Source: Roseovarius sp. ZX-A-9 | GTDB lineage: Bacteria; Pseudomonadota; Alphaproteobacteria; Rhodobacterales; Rhodobacteraceae | Assembly (NCBI RefSeq): GCF_028369135.1 | Contig: NZ_JAPWHW010000015.1 | Span: forward strand, 1 to 64,000 | Reading direction: 5' to 3' | DNA length: 64,000 nt | Part shown: positions 18,738 to 27,490 of the stretch, piece by piece | Numbering within the stretch: position 1 is the stretch's first letter | How the letters are laid out: the number at the start of each line of letters is the position of its first letter | Made by a program: the position numbers and the translations under genes | The notes under the pieces: generated by a model | What the model was told of the DNA's origin: nothing | What the model saw: only the letters and a program-made list of their open reading frames with translations | Databases searched by the model: none

Positions 18738-19346
18738 TCAGGGGATCATCGCCTTGATCGCGGCGGCGTGCTCTGGCGTGGCGCCCAGCGTGTCAGCGGC
18801 CAGCGCATGGGCGGTCGTCATCAATGCTTCCGGCGCGCAAAGCGCGTTGAGCAGCCCCCAGCGCCCGGCGGTCTGTGCGTCGATCTTGCGCCCGGCCATC
18901 AGGATCAGCTTGGCCCGCCCCGGACCGACGAGGGCCGACAGGCGCGCGGGGTCCGACGGCTGCGGCAGAAATCCGAGCTTCATCACCGGGTAGAACATCA
19001 TTGCGTCCGGCACCGCGATGCGCAGGTCGCAGGCCAGAACCATGCCCATCGCGCCGCCCGCGACCGTCCCGTTCAGCGCGGCGATGCTGAGGCCGGGCAG
19101 GGCGGCAATCGCGCCCGACAGGCGTTCCCATTCGGGGCTGGTCGCCAGCCCTTTGCGCGCCGCCTCCAGATCGGCGCCGGCGCTGAACACATGGCCGGCC
19201 CCGGTCAGGATCAGAACCCGAGCCTCTTGGGCGTCCTGCGCGATATCGGCCAGATCGGTCAGCATCGCCTCAGTCAGTGAATTGGCCTTGTCCGGGCGGT
19301 TGATCGTGACGGTCCAGACGCCATCGGATTTATCCAGCCCGATCAT
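18738..19346 (-). CDS. Short enoyl-CoA hydratase/isomerase (crotonase) family protein
   Basis: Crotonase-fold protein of 202 residues, about 55 shorter than usual, lacking most of the C-terminal helical part. The core signature is clear: VFSAGADLEAAR, NGTVAGGAMGMVLACDLRIA. The two acid residues of hydratases are absent: the position of Glu144 in GGGCEL is replaced within GGAMGM, and the position of Glu164 reads YPVMKLG instead of QPEILLG. It may therefore be an isomerase, a decarboxylase-like enzyme, or bind CoA without hydratase activity. The ATG at 19346 overlaps the stop of the upstream SDR gene (ATGA), so the two are co-translated. The open frame above the ATG is antisense to nothing useful and is ignored. 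Confidence 0.82.
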   Translation of the reverse strand: MIGLDKSDGVWTVTINRPDKANSLTEAMLTDLADIAQDAQEARVLILTGAGHVFSAGADLEAARKGLATSPEWERLSGAIAALPGLSIAALNGTVAGGAMGMVLACDLRIAVPDAMMFYPVMKLGFLPQPSDPARLSALVGPGRAKLILMAGRKIDAQTAGRWGLLNALCAPEALMTTAHALAADTLGATPEHAAAIKAMIP

Positions 19347-20101
19347 ATCAGGCCGACCCGCTGCCGGATATCCGGGTCGCGCAAGGAGATTTCCTGCCCC
19401 AGATAGCCGTCGCTCGCGGCGCTGCACATCCACAGCAGCGCGCGTGCGGGCCAGTCGGGCGGGATATGGTCGGACCAATCCAGTTCGCTGACCGGGTTGA
19501 TGCCGCTGGCCTTGATTGCGCGCTGCATCTGCGTTGCCACCGTGCCGGGGGACAGACCCATCACGCGCAGCCCGTGGGCGGCCCCTTCCAGATGGGCGCT
19601 CTGCGTCAGCATCGCGGCCCCTGCCTTGGACGCGCAGTAGGCGCTCCACCCCTCCAGCGCGCTGTGGGCTGCGCCGGATGAAACCGTCAGGATCGTGCCG
19701 CCGCCTGCGGCCTGCATCACCGGCATCGCCGCGCGCATGCCGTGATAGACACCCTTGAGGTTGATATCGATCGCCCGACCCCATGCCTCGGGGTCCGATG
19801 TGGCCAAGGGCGCGATCGGCTCGATCACCCCGGCATTGCCGATCAGAACATCGACACTGCCGAACGTGTCCTGCGCGGTCTGCACCGCTTTCTGCATGTC
19901 GTCGGCGCGGCTGACATCGCAGGGCAGTGCGCGGGCCTGCGGGCCGATCTCGCGCGCCAGCGCGGCGATGGCCTCGCCACTGCGCGCCAGCAGCAGCAGG
20001 TTCGCGCCCGCATCGGCAAAGACCTGCGCCGCGGCGGCGCCAATGCCCCGGCTCGCCCCGGTGATCAGCACCGTTTTGCCTGTCATGGTCTTGTCCGTCA
20101 T
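19343..20101 (-). CDS. SDR family oxidoreductase
   Basis: Classical short-chain dehydrogenase/reductase of 252 residues. It has the cofactor motif TGASRGIG (residues 14-21), the NAG strand (GNAGVIEP, ~88), a catalytic Ser in LTVSSGAAHSAL and the YCASK motif near residue 155. Asp/Ser context (LARSGEAIAAL) does not settle NAD versus NADP. It is upstream of and coupled to the short crotonase gene, which suggests both act on the same acyl-CoA or keto substrate. The substrate is not predictable from sequence. Confidence 0.88.
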   Translation of the reverse strand: MTDKTMTGKTVLITGASRGIGAAAAQVFADAGANLLLLARSGEAIAALAREIGPQARALPCDVSRADDMQKAVQTAQDTFGSVDVLIGNAGVIEPIAPLATSDPEAWGRAIDINLKGVYHGMRAAMPVMQAAGGGTILTVSSGAAHSALEGWSAYCASKAGAAMLTQSAHLEGAAHGLRVMGLSPGTVATQMQRAIKASGINPVSELDWSDHIPPDWPARALLWMCSAASDGYLGQEISLRDPDIRQRVGLI

Positions 20102-20239
20102 GGCCTGCCGTCTCCTTCTGCGCGCGCGTCCGCCCCGTCGTATCCGCCGGGCCCGTCGGCGTCCAGCCAGAAGCCCACTTGACCCTGAGGGGATATGAGC
20201 CGAAGCTGTTCGGGATTATTTTTTTCAGAAGGGTTCATA

Positions 20240-21760
20240 ATGGGCACTTATAGACATATCGGCGGCGCCATTGCTGCAACGGCAATTTTGATGACGGGCA
20301 GCACGGCGTTCGCCGATGTAACAGCACGACAGGTCTGGGACGACTGGCAGTCCTACATGGACGGTTTCGGCTATGACGTGACCGCCGAGGAAAGCGAAAG
20401 CGGCGGCGACCTGAAGGTGTCGAACGTGGCCATGACCTTTCCGGTCCCCGAAGAAGACATGTCGCTGACGATCACCTTGTCCGAAATAACGTTTTCCGAC
20501 AATGGCGATGGCACGGTGGCGATTTCCGTTCCCGCACAGATGCCGGTAACGGTTGTCGGTGATGGCGACGAGGCGTTCAAGGTGGGGCTGGACTATCTCA
20601 CGCAGGGCTGGAACATGGTGGTTGCGGGCGATCCCACCGACATGACCTACACCTATTCGGCGGCCACCATCGGCCTCGCGCTCACTGGTATCGAGGCCGA
20701 AGGCGAGACGATTGAACTGGGCACCGCCGAGTTCGAGATGGCCAATGTCTCGGGCTCCTCGCGGATGACCACAGGCAATATCCGCAGCAACGTGCAGAAA
20801 ATCCTGGCCGGGGCCGTCTCCTATGCGGTCGACATGAAGGACCCCGACAACAGCGAGTCGCATTTCGTCGTCAAGGGCGGCACCGCCAGCCTGGCAATGG
20901 AGGCCGAAACCAACCTCCCGCTCGAACTGGACATGAACAACATGGCCGAGGCGGTCAAAGCCGGCTTTGCGGTTGATGGCAGATACGAGTTCGGCCCCGG
21001 CCAGATGAACTTCAACTTCAGCGATCGCGGCGACGTCACCCAGGGCAAGACAAGCAGCAAGGGTGGCTCGTTCATCGTCTCCATAAGCGAGGCGGGCATC
21101 AAGTACGGCGTTGGGTATGATGAGCTGTCGTTCGAGATGATGGGCGGCGAAATTCCCTTCCCCGTGGCGATGGCGATGGCCGAGTTCGGCTTTGACCTGC
21201 TGATGCCTGTCTCCAAGAGCGACGAAGAGCAGGATTTCGGTCTGGCATTCGTGCTGAGCGATTTCACCATGAGCGACATGATCTGGGGGATTTTCGATCC
21301 GTCAGGCCAATTGCCGCGCGATCCCGCCACCATCGCGTTTGATGTGTCGGGCGCGGCCAAGCTGTTTTTCGACCTGCTCGATCCCGAAGCAATGGAAGCC
21401 GCAGGCAGCGGCGAAGAGATGCCAGGCGAGCTGAACGCGCTCAAGCTGAACGATCTGACGGTCAGCGTGGTCGGCGCCGATCTGAAAGGAACGGGCGATT
21501 TCACCTTCGACAACACCGATCTGGCCACTTACCAAGGCTTCCCCAAGCCGATCGGCGAGGTCAATCTGGCGCTCGCGGGTGGCAACGGGCTGCTCGACAA
21601 ACTGGTCGCGATGGGCTTTGTCCCCGAGGATCAGGCGATGGGTGCGCGGATGATGCTGGGCCTGTTCGCAGTGCCGGGCGATGGTGAGGATACGCTGAAA
21701 TCCAAGATCGAATTCACCGATACCGGCGGCATTCTGGCCAATGGTCAACGGCTGAAGTAA
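20240..21760 (+). CDS. DUF2125 domain-containing exported protein
   Basis: A 506-residue protein with a signal peptide (residues 1-24, GAIAATAILMTGSTAFA) and then the DUF2125 start TARQVWDDWQSYMDGFGYDV. It is acidic and rich in beta-strand-like repeats that mention TF, V and G, as in proteins thought to sit in the periplasm or on the inner face of the outer membrane; its function is unknown. The ATG at 20240 is chosen because AGAAGGG (20227-20233) precedes it by 6 bases and the signal peptide begins there; an in-frame upstream start at 20195 is less likely. A clear terminator follows at 21782-21813. Confidence 0.85.
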   Translation: MGTYRHIGGAIAATAILMTGSTAFADVTARQVWDDWQSYMDGFGYDVTAEESESGGDLKVSNVAMTFPVPEEDMSLTITLSEITFSDNGDGTVAISVPAQMPVTVVGDGDEAFKVGLDYLTQGWNMVVAGDPTDMTYTYSAATIGLALTGIEAEGETIELGTAEFEMANVSGSSRMTTGNIRSNVQKILAGAVSYAVDMKDPDNSESHFVVKGGTASLAMEAETNLPLELDMNNMAEAVKAGFAVDGRYEFGPGQMNFNFSDRGDVTQGKTSSKGGSFIVSISEAGIKYGVGYDELSFEMMGGEIPFPVAMAMAEFGFDLLMPVSKSDEEQDFGLAFVLSDFTMSDMIWGIFDPSGQLPRDPATIAFDVSGAAKLFFDLLDPEAMEAAGSGEEMPGELNALKLNDLTVSVVGADLKGTGDFTFDNTDLATYQGFPKPIGEVNLALAGGNGLLDKLVAMGFVPEDQAMGARMMLGLFAVPGDGEDTLKSKIEFTDTGGILANGQRLK

Positions 21761-21781
21761 ACTGCCAACCTGCCGAACATC

Positions 21782-21813
21782 AGCCGCCGGCCCGATCGGG
21801 TCGGCGGCTTTTT
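21782..21813 (+). terminator. Rho-independent terminator after the DUF2125 gene
   Basis: AGCCGCCG (21782-21789) pairs with CGGCGGCT (21802-21809); the inner CCCGATCGGG is itself palindromic, extending the stem. It is followed by TTTTT (21809-21813). It lies 21 bases after the DUF2125 stop and reaches the stop codon of the convergent GFA gene, so it may act for both directions only weakly on the minus strand. Confidence 0.8.
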
Positions 21814-22205
21814 CATGGGCGCGGGGGTGCCAGATCCACATGCAGCCAATCGGGCGCCTGCGCGCGAAAGGACTGCGATTGCGGGGCCAGCTCTGCGCGG
21901 CCTGTCTGGTCGAAGACCCCCAGCAGCAGCGCGATCACCGGCGCGTCATCCACCGCCCCCAGCGAACTGCCGCAATTGCCGCAAAACGCCCGGCTTGACC
22001 CGGCCGAGGACCGCCACAGGCGCGGCGCGCCACCAGGGCCGGTCCATGTGACCGCCTGCGCCGGAAATTCCACCCATGCCGTGATCGGCGCGCCGCTGTG
22101 GCGCTGGCACATGGTGCAGGCGCATGTATGCAGGCTGCCCGCCGGGCCGGTCGCCGCAAAGCGCACATTGCCGCACAGACACCCGCCAAGGTAGGTTTCT
22201 GCCAC
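21813..22205 (-). CDS. GFA family protein (glutathione-dependent formaldehyde-activating fold)
   Basis: Zinc protein of 130 residues with the Mss4-like fold of the GFA family. Cysteine ligands are seen in GGCLCGNVRF (residues ~8-17), HTCACTMCQRHSG (~26-38) and FCGNCGSSLG (~74-83). Characterised members include Gfa, which was reported to condense glutathione with formaldehyde, although that activity is disputed. No formaldehyde gene is next to it. The small size and complete Cys set suggest an intact gene. It faces the DUF2125 gene tail to tail. Confidence 0.87.
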   Translation of the reverse strand: MAETYLGGCLCGNVRFAATGPAGSLHTCACTMCQRHSGAPITAWVEFPAQAVTWTGPGGAPRLWRSSAGSSRAFCGNCGSSLGAVDDAPVIALLLGVFDQTGRAELAPQSQSFRAQAPDWLHVDLAPPRP

Positions 22206-22339
22206 TTGCTTCCCCCTCTTTTGCCTTCGCTGCGCCCCAGTGCAGCAGCCTGCGGCCCCTGCGTCAAGCGCGGCGTGGCTTGCTGCCCTTGCACCTGTGC
22301 GGAGTGCGGACTACGTCTGACAACAAAGCGGAGCAGAAA

Positions 22340-23686
22340 ATGACCCATTCCCATGCCGACCTGACCCAGATGATGCTTGATGCCGCACGCCGTGCCGGGG
22401 CCGATGCCGCCGATGCGCGCGTCGCAGAAGGCCGCTCGAACGTTGTTGAAGTGCGCGGCGGGGTGCTGGAGCACGCCGAACGCGCCGAGGCGGTCGATCT
22501 GGGCCTGCGCGTGTTGGTTGGTCAGCGACAGGCCAGCATCTCGTCTTCGGATGTGCGGCCTGAAACGATCACCATTCTGGCGGAACGCGCCGTTGCCATG
22601 GCACGCGAAGCCCCCGAGGACCCCTATATCGGCCTTGCCGAGCCTTCGCAGCTGGCAACCGGCTGGGACATGGACGTGCTGGAACTGGCCGATCCCGCGC
22701 CCGAACCGACGCCCGCCGCGCTACAGGATCTTGCCTGTCGCGCCGAGGCCGCGGCGCTGGATGTACCCGGCGTGACACAGGCGCAATCGGCCACCGCCGC
22801 TTATGAAACCCGCGGGCTCTACATGGCGCTCAGCAACGGCTTCTCGGCGGGCTATGCCCGGACAGGCAGCTATGTCGGCACCACGGCCATCGCCGGCACC
22901 GGCAGTGGGATGGAGCGCGACAGCGACGGCGATGCCCGCATCTTCGCCGCCGATATGCGCACGCCCGAGGATATCGGCCAGCGTGCCGGGGCCCGTGCGG
23001 TCGAACGTGTCGGCGCGCGCAAACCGCCCACCGGGGCCTATCCGGTGCTGTTTGACGAACGCGTCGCGGCCTCGCTGATCAGCCATCTGCTGAGCGCCGC
23101 CAGCGGTACGGCGGTGGCGCGCGGAGCCTCTTGGCTGCGCGGGCGGCTTGGCGAGCAGGTGCTGCCCGCCGCGCTGTCGCTGGTCGAGGATCCGCACCGA
23201 GTGCGGGTGCGCGGCTCTGGCGCGTTCGATGCTGAAGGCTTGCCGACACGCCGCCGGGCGATCGTCGATGAGGGCAGGCTCACCGGCTGGACGCTGGACC
23301 TCGCCACCGCGCGGCAACTGGACATGGCGCCCACCGGCAATGCCAAGCGCGGGCTGTCCGGCCCGCCCATGCCCGGTCACTGGAATATCGCGCTGACCCA
23401 GGGAGAGGCCAGCCGCGATGACCTGATCGCGCAGATGGGCACTGGCCTGCTGGTCACGTCGATGATCGGCTCCACGATCAACCCCAATACGGGCGATTAC
23501 TCGCGCGGCGCGTCCGGCTTCTGGGTCGAGGCTGGGCAGATCGCCTATCCGGTGAATGAATGCACCATCGCGGGCAGCCTGCCCGAGTTTTTGCAGCGCA
23601 TGACACCGGCCAATGACGCGCGCGCGCATCTTTCGACGGTGGTGCCGTCGCTTCTGGTCGAGGGGCTGACGCTTGCCGGCGCGTGA
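22340..23686 (+). CDS. pmbA: TldD/PmbA family metallopeptidase (PmbA)
   Basis: Subunit PmbA (also TldE) of the TldD/TldE protease, which in E. coli processes microcin and the CcdA antitoxin. 448 residues, family length. The N-terminal half carries VVEVRGGVLEHAERAEAVDL and the C-terminal half TSMIGSTINPNTGDYSRGAS, both typical. PmbA does not carry the HExxxH zinc motif, which belongs to TldD; TldD is not in the window. The ATG at 22340 is used because the protein family starts close to MTHSHADL; the open frame upstream to 22124 has no such homology. It overlaps the next gene by 14 bases. Confidence 0.88.
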   Translation: MTHSHADLTQMMLDAARRAGADAADARVAEGRSNVVEVRGGVLEHAERAEAVDLGLRVLVGQRQASISSSDVRPETITILAERAVAMAREAPEDPYIGLAEPSQLATGWDMDVLELADPAPEPTPAALQDLACRAEAAALDVPGVTQAQSATAAYETRGLYMALSNGFSAGYARTGSYVGTTAIAGTGSGMERDSDGDARIFAADMRTPEDIGQRAGARAVERVGARKPPTGAYPVLFDERVAASLISHLLSAASGTAVARGASWLRGRLGEQVLPAALSLVEDPHRVRVRGSGAFDAEGLPTRRRAIVDEGRLTGWTLDLATARQLDMAPTGNAKRGLSGPPMPGHWNIALTQGEASRDDLIAQMGTGLLVTSMIGSTINPNTGDYSRGASGFWVEAGQIAYPVNECTIAGSLPEFLQRMTPANDARAHLSTVVPSLLVEGLTLAGA

Positions 23687-24446
23687 TCTGGAACTGTTGC
23701 AACAGGCCGCGCGCGAAGCGGGCGAGGTTGCCAAGGGCTATGCAGGCGAGAGCGCGCGGCGCTGGGACAAGCCCGATAACGCCGGCCCCGTGACCGAGGC
23801 GGATATCGCGGTGAACGATGTGCTGGAACGGATCCTGCGCAGCGCCCGCCCGGACTATGGCTGGCTCTCGGAAGAGAGCGAGGACGAACCGGGCCGTCTC
23901 GATGCCGAGCATGTCTTTATCATCGACCCGATAGATGGCACCCGCAGTTTCATCGAAGGCTCGCGCTCCTGGGCGCATTCCATCGCCGTGGCGCATCGCG
24001 GGGTCGTCACCGCTGCCGTCATCTACCTGCCCCGCAAGGACAAGCTTTATGCCGCCACCACCGGGCAGGGGGCGACGCTGAACGGCGCACCGGTCCGGGT
24101 CAGCGCGCAGGCCGGGCTGGACGGCGCGTCGGTGCTGGGCGCCAAGCCGACCTACGCCCCCGAAAACTGGCGCATTCCGGTTCCCGCCTTTTCGCGCGTC
24201 TACCGCCCGTCGCTGGCCTACCGGCTGGCCTGCGTGGCCGAAGGACGGTTCGACGCGATGCTGACGCTGCGCCCGACTTGGGAATGGGACGTGGCGGCGG
24301 GCGACCTGATCCTGCGAGAGGCTGGGGCGCATGTGTCGGACCGGCGCGGCGGTGTCTTGCGGTTCAACAACGCGGTGCCGCAGGTGGGTGGTATCGTCGC
24401 GGCGGGGCCAGCGCTGCACAGCGCACTCATCGGCGCGCTGGCGTAA
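23673..24446 (+). CDS. Inositol monophosphatase family protein (CysQ-like)
   Basis: Mg2+-dependent phosphatase of the FBPase/IMPase/CysQ superfamily, 257 residues. Motif A is DPIDGTRSFIEGSRSWAHS (residues ~88-106) and motif B is WEWDVAAGDLILREAGA (from ~205). The substrate could be 3'-phosphoadenosine 5'-phosphate, inositol phosphate or a sugar phosphate; sequence does not decide. The start is a TTG at 23673 within the pmbA tail (14-base overlap), the only start that keeps the N-terminal LQQAAREAGEVAK helix. It is convergent with plsY. Confidence 0.85.
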   Translation: MPARDLELLQQAAREAGEVAKGYAGESARRWDKPDNAGPVTEADIAVNDVLERILRSARPDYGWLSEESEDEPGRLDAEHVFIIDPIDGTRSFIEGSRSWAHSIAVAHRGVVTAAVIYLPRKDKLYAATTGQGATLNGAPVRVSAQAGLDGASVLGAKPTYAPENWRIPVPAFSRVYRPSLAYRLACVAEGRFDAMLTLRPTWEWDVAAGDLILREAGAHVSDRRGGVLRFNNAVPQVGGIVAAGPALHSALIGALA

Positions 24447-24497
24447 CCTCGCCCGCAAAATCCTGCCGCGTCACCCGTTATTGCTGCCCGCAGGGGA

Positions 24498-25103
24498 TCA
24501 CTTTTTCCCGATCTTCGGCTCGGTCCCGGCGCGGATGCGGCGGATGTTGTCCTTGTGCCGGATAAAGATCAGCAAGGTCAGGATTCCGCCCATGATCACC
24601 ATTTGGCCGGAGCCCAGGAACAGCATCCAGATCGTCGATGTCGCCGCCGCCGTGACCGCCGCAAAGGACGACATGCGCGAAGCTGCCGCCGCCACCAGCC
24701 ATGTCCCGCAGCACGCCACACCGACCGGAAACGCCAGCGCCAGCAGCAGGCCGAGGAACGTCGCTACCCCCTTGCCGCCGCGAAAACCCAGCCAGACGGG
24801 AAAGCAATGCCCGAGAATGGCCATGAGCCCCGCCAGTTGCGCCGCATCCTCGCCCGTCAGCCAGCGCGCCAGCAACACCGCCAAGGCCCCCTTGCCGCCA
24901 TCCAGCAGCAGCGTGGCAAGGGCCGCGCGCTTGTTGCCGGTGCGCAGCACGTTGGTCGCGCCGATATTGCCCGACCCGATGTCGCGCAGATTGCCCAGCC
25001 CCATGGCGCGCGCAATCACCATGCCGAACGGAACAGAGCCGATCAGGTAGCCCAGCACGGCCCAAAGCAGCAAAATGCCGGTGGCGGTCTCGATTGGGGG
25101 CAT
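24498..25103 (-). CDS. plsY: Glycerol-3-phosphate acyltransferase PlsY
   Basis: Inner-membrane enzyme that acylates glycerol 3-phosphate from acyl-phosphate, the first step of phospholipid synthesis. 201 residues with five predicted membrane spans. The family motifs are seen: GSVPFGMVIARAMGLGNLRDIGSGNIGATNVLR is spread over residues ~22-55 (key residues S, GSGN, N), then LLDGGKG and FRGGKGVATFLG. Its ATG overlaps the stop of the pyrC homologue by one base, so it is translated with the pyrimidine operon. plsX is not in the window. Confidence 0.93.
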   Translation of the reverse strand: MPPIETATGILLLWAVLGYLIGSVPFGMVIARAMGLGNLRDIGSGNIGATNVLRTGNKRAALATLLLDGGKGALAVLLARWLTGEDAAQLAGLMAILGHCFPVWLGFRGGKGVATFLGLLLALAFPVGVACCGTWLVAAAASRMSSFAAVTAAATSTIWMLFLGSGQMVIMGGILTLLIFIRHKDNIRRIRAGTEPKIGKK

Positions 25104-26392
25104 CAGGGGGCCTCGTAGACTGGGGTGCCTGCAACGAATGTGATCCGCACTTTACCTTGCATGCGGGCCTCGTCAAAGGGCGTGTTCTTGGATTTCGACA
25201 GTAGTTTGAACCGGTCCATGATGAACGGTGCGTCCGGGTCGAACAGCACCAGATCGGCGGGCGCGCCCTGTGCCAGCCGCCCGCAATTCAGGCCCAACCG
25301 TTTCGCCGGGTTGTAGCTGAGCGCGCGAAACAGCACCGGCAGGTCCAGATCGCCCGAGTGATAGAGCCGCAGCGCCGCAGGCAGCAGCGTCTGCAGCGCC
25401 ACCGCCCCGCTGGCCGCCTCCTCGAAGGGCAGGCGCTTGCTTTCTTCGTCCTGCGGCGTGTGCATCGAACTGATCGTGTCGATCAGCCCGTCACGCAGCG
25501 CCGCGATCACCGCCTGCCGGTCATCCTCCGAGCGCAGCGGCGGCTTGACCTTGAAGAAGGTGCGATACCCCGCCACGTCCAGTTCATTCAGCGTGAGGTG
25601 GTGGATCGACGTGCCCGCGGTGATGTCGAGCCCGTTGCGCTTGGCACGCTCCAGCGCGGGCAGGGCGCGCGCGGTGGTGATCTGGTCAGCGTGATAGCGC
25701 GCGCCGGTCATTTCCAGCAGCGCGATATCGCGGTCCAGCCCCATCCGTTCGGCCATCGGCGACACGGCCGGCAGACCGTAGAGCGAGGCGAACTTGCCCG
25801 ACGTGGCCGCCGCGCCTTCGCTCAGGCCCGGATCCTGCGGATGCGCGATCACCAGCGCGCCCAGCGACCGGGCATAGGTCAGCGCGCGGGCGAACACCTT
25901 GGTATTGCGCACCACATGATCGCAATCGGTAAACGCAACCGCGCCCGCATCCATCAAGAAGCCGATTTCGGTCATCTCCTGCCCGGCACGGCCCTTGGTC
26001 AGCGCCGCCATCGGCAGCACGTTGACCGGGGCCGCCTCATTGGCGCGGCGGGCCACGAATTCCAGCACCTCGGGGCTGTCGATCGCGGGCATTGTATCGG
26101 GGCGCGTGGCGATGGTGGTGACACCGCCCGCCGCCGCCGCCAGACCCGCCGAGCGATAGCTTTCCTTGTGCCGCTCACCGGGCTCGCAGACCTTCACCCC
26201 GATATCCACGATGCCGGGAGCGAGGCATTTGCCGCCCGCGTCGATCACCCGCGCGTCGCTCGGCACCCCTTGGGGCTGACCTTCGGAATAGACCTGCGCG
26301 ATCAGGCCATCCTCGATCAGCAGTGCGCCGAGGGTATCGGTGGCGCCTTCGGGGTCGATCAGGCGGGCATTGGTGATCAGGGTGCGGGTCAT
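25103..26392 (-). CDS. pyrC: Dihydroorotase-family protein, probably non-catalytic PyrC'/PyrX type
   Basis: Amidohydrolase-fold protein of 429 residues in the position where pyrC accompanies pyrB. The canonical zinc motif DxHxH (VDVHVHLREPG) reads VDIGVKVCEPG at residues 62-72: the two His are Gly65 and Lys67, and the substrate Arg is Cys69. The later DHAPH loop with the catalytic Asp reads SSMHTPQDEESK near residue 307. These losses are typical of the non-catalytic PyrC' of pseudomonads, which assembles with aspartate carbamoyltransferase as a structural subunit. I therefore expect a separate active dihydroorotase elsewhere in the genome. Start ATG at 26392 directly follows the TGA of a tiny upstream ORF. 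Confidence 0.9.
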   Translation of the reverse strand: MTRTLITNARLIDPEGATDTLGALLIEDGLIAQVYSEGQPQGVPSDARVIDAGGKCLAPGIVDIGVKVCEPGERHKESYRSAGLAAAAGGVTTIATRPDTMPAIDSPEVLEFVARRANEAAPVNVLPMAALTKGRAGQEMTEIGFLMDAGAVAFTDCDHVVRNTKVFARALTYARSLGALVIAHPQDPGLSEGAAATSGKFASLYGLPAVSPMAERMGLDRDIALLEMTGARYHADQITTARALPALERAKRNGLDITAGTSIHHLTLNELDVAGYRTFFKVKPPLRSEDDRQAVIAALRDGLIDTISSMHTPQDEESKRLPFEEAASGAVALQTLLPAALRLYHSGDLDLPVLFRALSYNPAKRLGLNCGRLAQGAPADLVLFDPDAPFIMDRFKLLSKSKNTPFDEARMQGKVRITFVAGTPVYEAP

Positions 26393-26518
26393 TCAGGCAA
26401 CTCTTTGTTTCATGGTCTGTCGCGCCAGGGCGCGGGGGGCCTGAACATCTGATGCCGCTTTTCGGGCAGATGTGCGAGCCAGATATGCGCAGGGGATCGT
26501 CGGTGCCGGATCGGTCAT
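26393..26518 (-). CDS. Possible small ORF (41 aa) inside the pyrimidine operon
   Basis: ATG at 26518 overlaps the stop of the upstream PH-like gene (ATGA), and its TGA at 26393-26395 directly abuts the pyrC-homologue ATG, so it fills the gap between the two genes exactly. The product would start MTDPAPTIPCAYLARTSARK and is basic at its end. Codon third positions are less G+C-rich than in neighbours, which argues against strong coding. It is offered as a candidate, not a call. Confidence 0.28.
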   Translation of the reverse strand: MTDPAPTIPCAYLARTSARKAASDVQAPRALARQTMKQRVA

Positions 26519-27039
26519 GCCTCGCGCTCCTGCACATTGCGCATCAGGCGATACACCTTGGCGCCGTCGTGGATCCGTTCGAACCCGATCCTGACGGTAT
26601 AATGCCCGTTCTTGCCGCGCTTGCGCTCTTCGTGAAAGATGATCGTGCTCAGGTCGCCGCTTTCGAAATCCAGCACCGTGTCCTCGGTGATCGGATAGGA
26701 TTTCAGCCGCTTGCCGACCACCGGCAGATCGGTGGCGATAAAGGCGCGCCTGTCGGTCAGCGTGTACCAGATATGCCTGCGGGAGTAAGGCCCCCAAAAG
26801 AATGCCCAGGCGATGATGCCCGCGCCCACGGAAAAGTGGATCAGGCCAAACATCCAGAACCCGCCCGGCGCCTGCGACGCCATGATCATCCAGAACATCG
26901 CAAAGGCGGAAAACGCCAGGCCAAACAGGGCCACGCCAATCTGGGCGGGCCGCAGCACGAACCCGGGATCGGGGCGGCCCTGCCAGAGGATCGTCTCACG
27001 CGGGTCGAGTATCCCGGCCCAGTCGCCCTGTGTGTTCAT
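26515..27039 (-). CDS. Membrane protein with bacterial PH-like domain (1)
   Basis: 174 residues. The N-terminal part holds an ILDPRETILWQGRPDPG segment and two hydrophobic helices (around residues 32-50 and 60-82), followed by a soluble region with WYTLTDRRAFIATDLPVVGK and YPITEDTVLDFES, the pattern of bacterial pleckstrin-homology (bPH_2) domains. No enzymatic motif is seen. Proteins at this locus are sometimes mislabelled as aspartate carbamoyltransferase because of their position. It overlaps the next upstream gene by four bases (ATGA). Function in pyrimidine synthesis is not shown. Confidence 0.78.
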   Translation of the reverse strand: MNTQGDWAGILDPRETILWQGRPDPGFVLRPAQIGVALFGLAFSAFAMFWMIMASQAPGGFWMFGLIHFSVGAGIIAWAFFWGPYSRRHIWYTLTDRRAFIATDLPVVGKRLKSYPITEDTVLDFESGDLSTIIFHEERKRGKNGHYTVRIGFERIHDGAKVYRLMRNVQEREA

Positions 27040-27464
27040 AGGGTGCCCTCCGTCATAGCGGCCCTGATCCGGTCGCGGGTCGCGGCGCGATCGGCCTGGT
27101 ACTTCAGCAGATGCTTGTCACCGTCGCGGGTCACGATCTGCACCGCACTGCCGAACATTCGCAACTCGCGGATATCCGCCAGCCGCACGGCGCGTGTGGC
27201 CGGGCCCAGCAGACGCCGGTCGGTCAGATCCCAGCGCGCCGCCAGTTCGTCAGAGGCCACATAGAGCGTGCGCACCGCCACGGCGGCCAGACCGCCCACT
27301 GCCCCGGTCCAGACATGCGGATTGCCGATGGCCCAAAGCACCAGCATGCCGATGGCCATTGCCGCCGCCGCCAGCCAGGCATGATCGCGGTAATAGGTGG
27401 CGCGGTCAGGGTAAAAGCTGTGCTGCACCCGCTCGGTATCCTCCAGCGGCGTGGTAGGCGTCAT
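27036..27464 (-). CDS. Membrane protein with bacterial PH-like domain (2)
   Basis: 142 residues, a second and shorter relative of the gene downstream: a phenylalanine/tyrosine-rich start (VQHSFYPDRATYYRDH), two hydrophobic helices (~residues 27-45, 48-62), then WDLTDRRLLGPATRAVRL and GSAVQIVTRDGDKHLLKY, again PH-like. The ATG at 27464 (MTPTTPLEDTERV) is chosen from three alternatives by the amphipathic beginning and an AGGG upstream; the frame continues to 27551 without domain similarity. Tandem PH-like membrane proteins are known in several lineages, but the role is open. Confidence 0.72.
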   Translation of the reverse strand: MTPTTPLEDTERVQHSFYPDRATYYRDHAWLAAAAMAIGMLVLWAIGNPHVWTGAVGGLAAVAVRTLYVASDELAARWDLTDRRLLGPATRAVRLADIRELRMFGSAVQIVTRDGDKHLLKYQADRAATRDRIRAAMTEGTL

Positions 27465-27490
27465 GCCCTGGGGGATGCCGTCGTCCGGCC

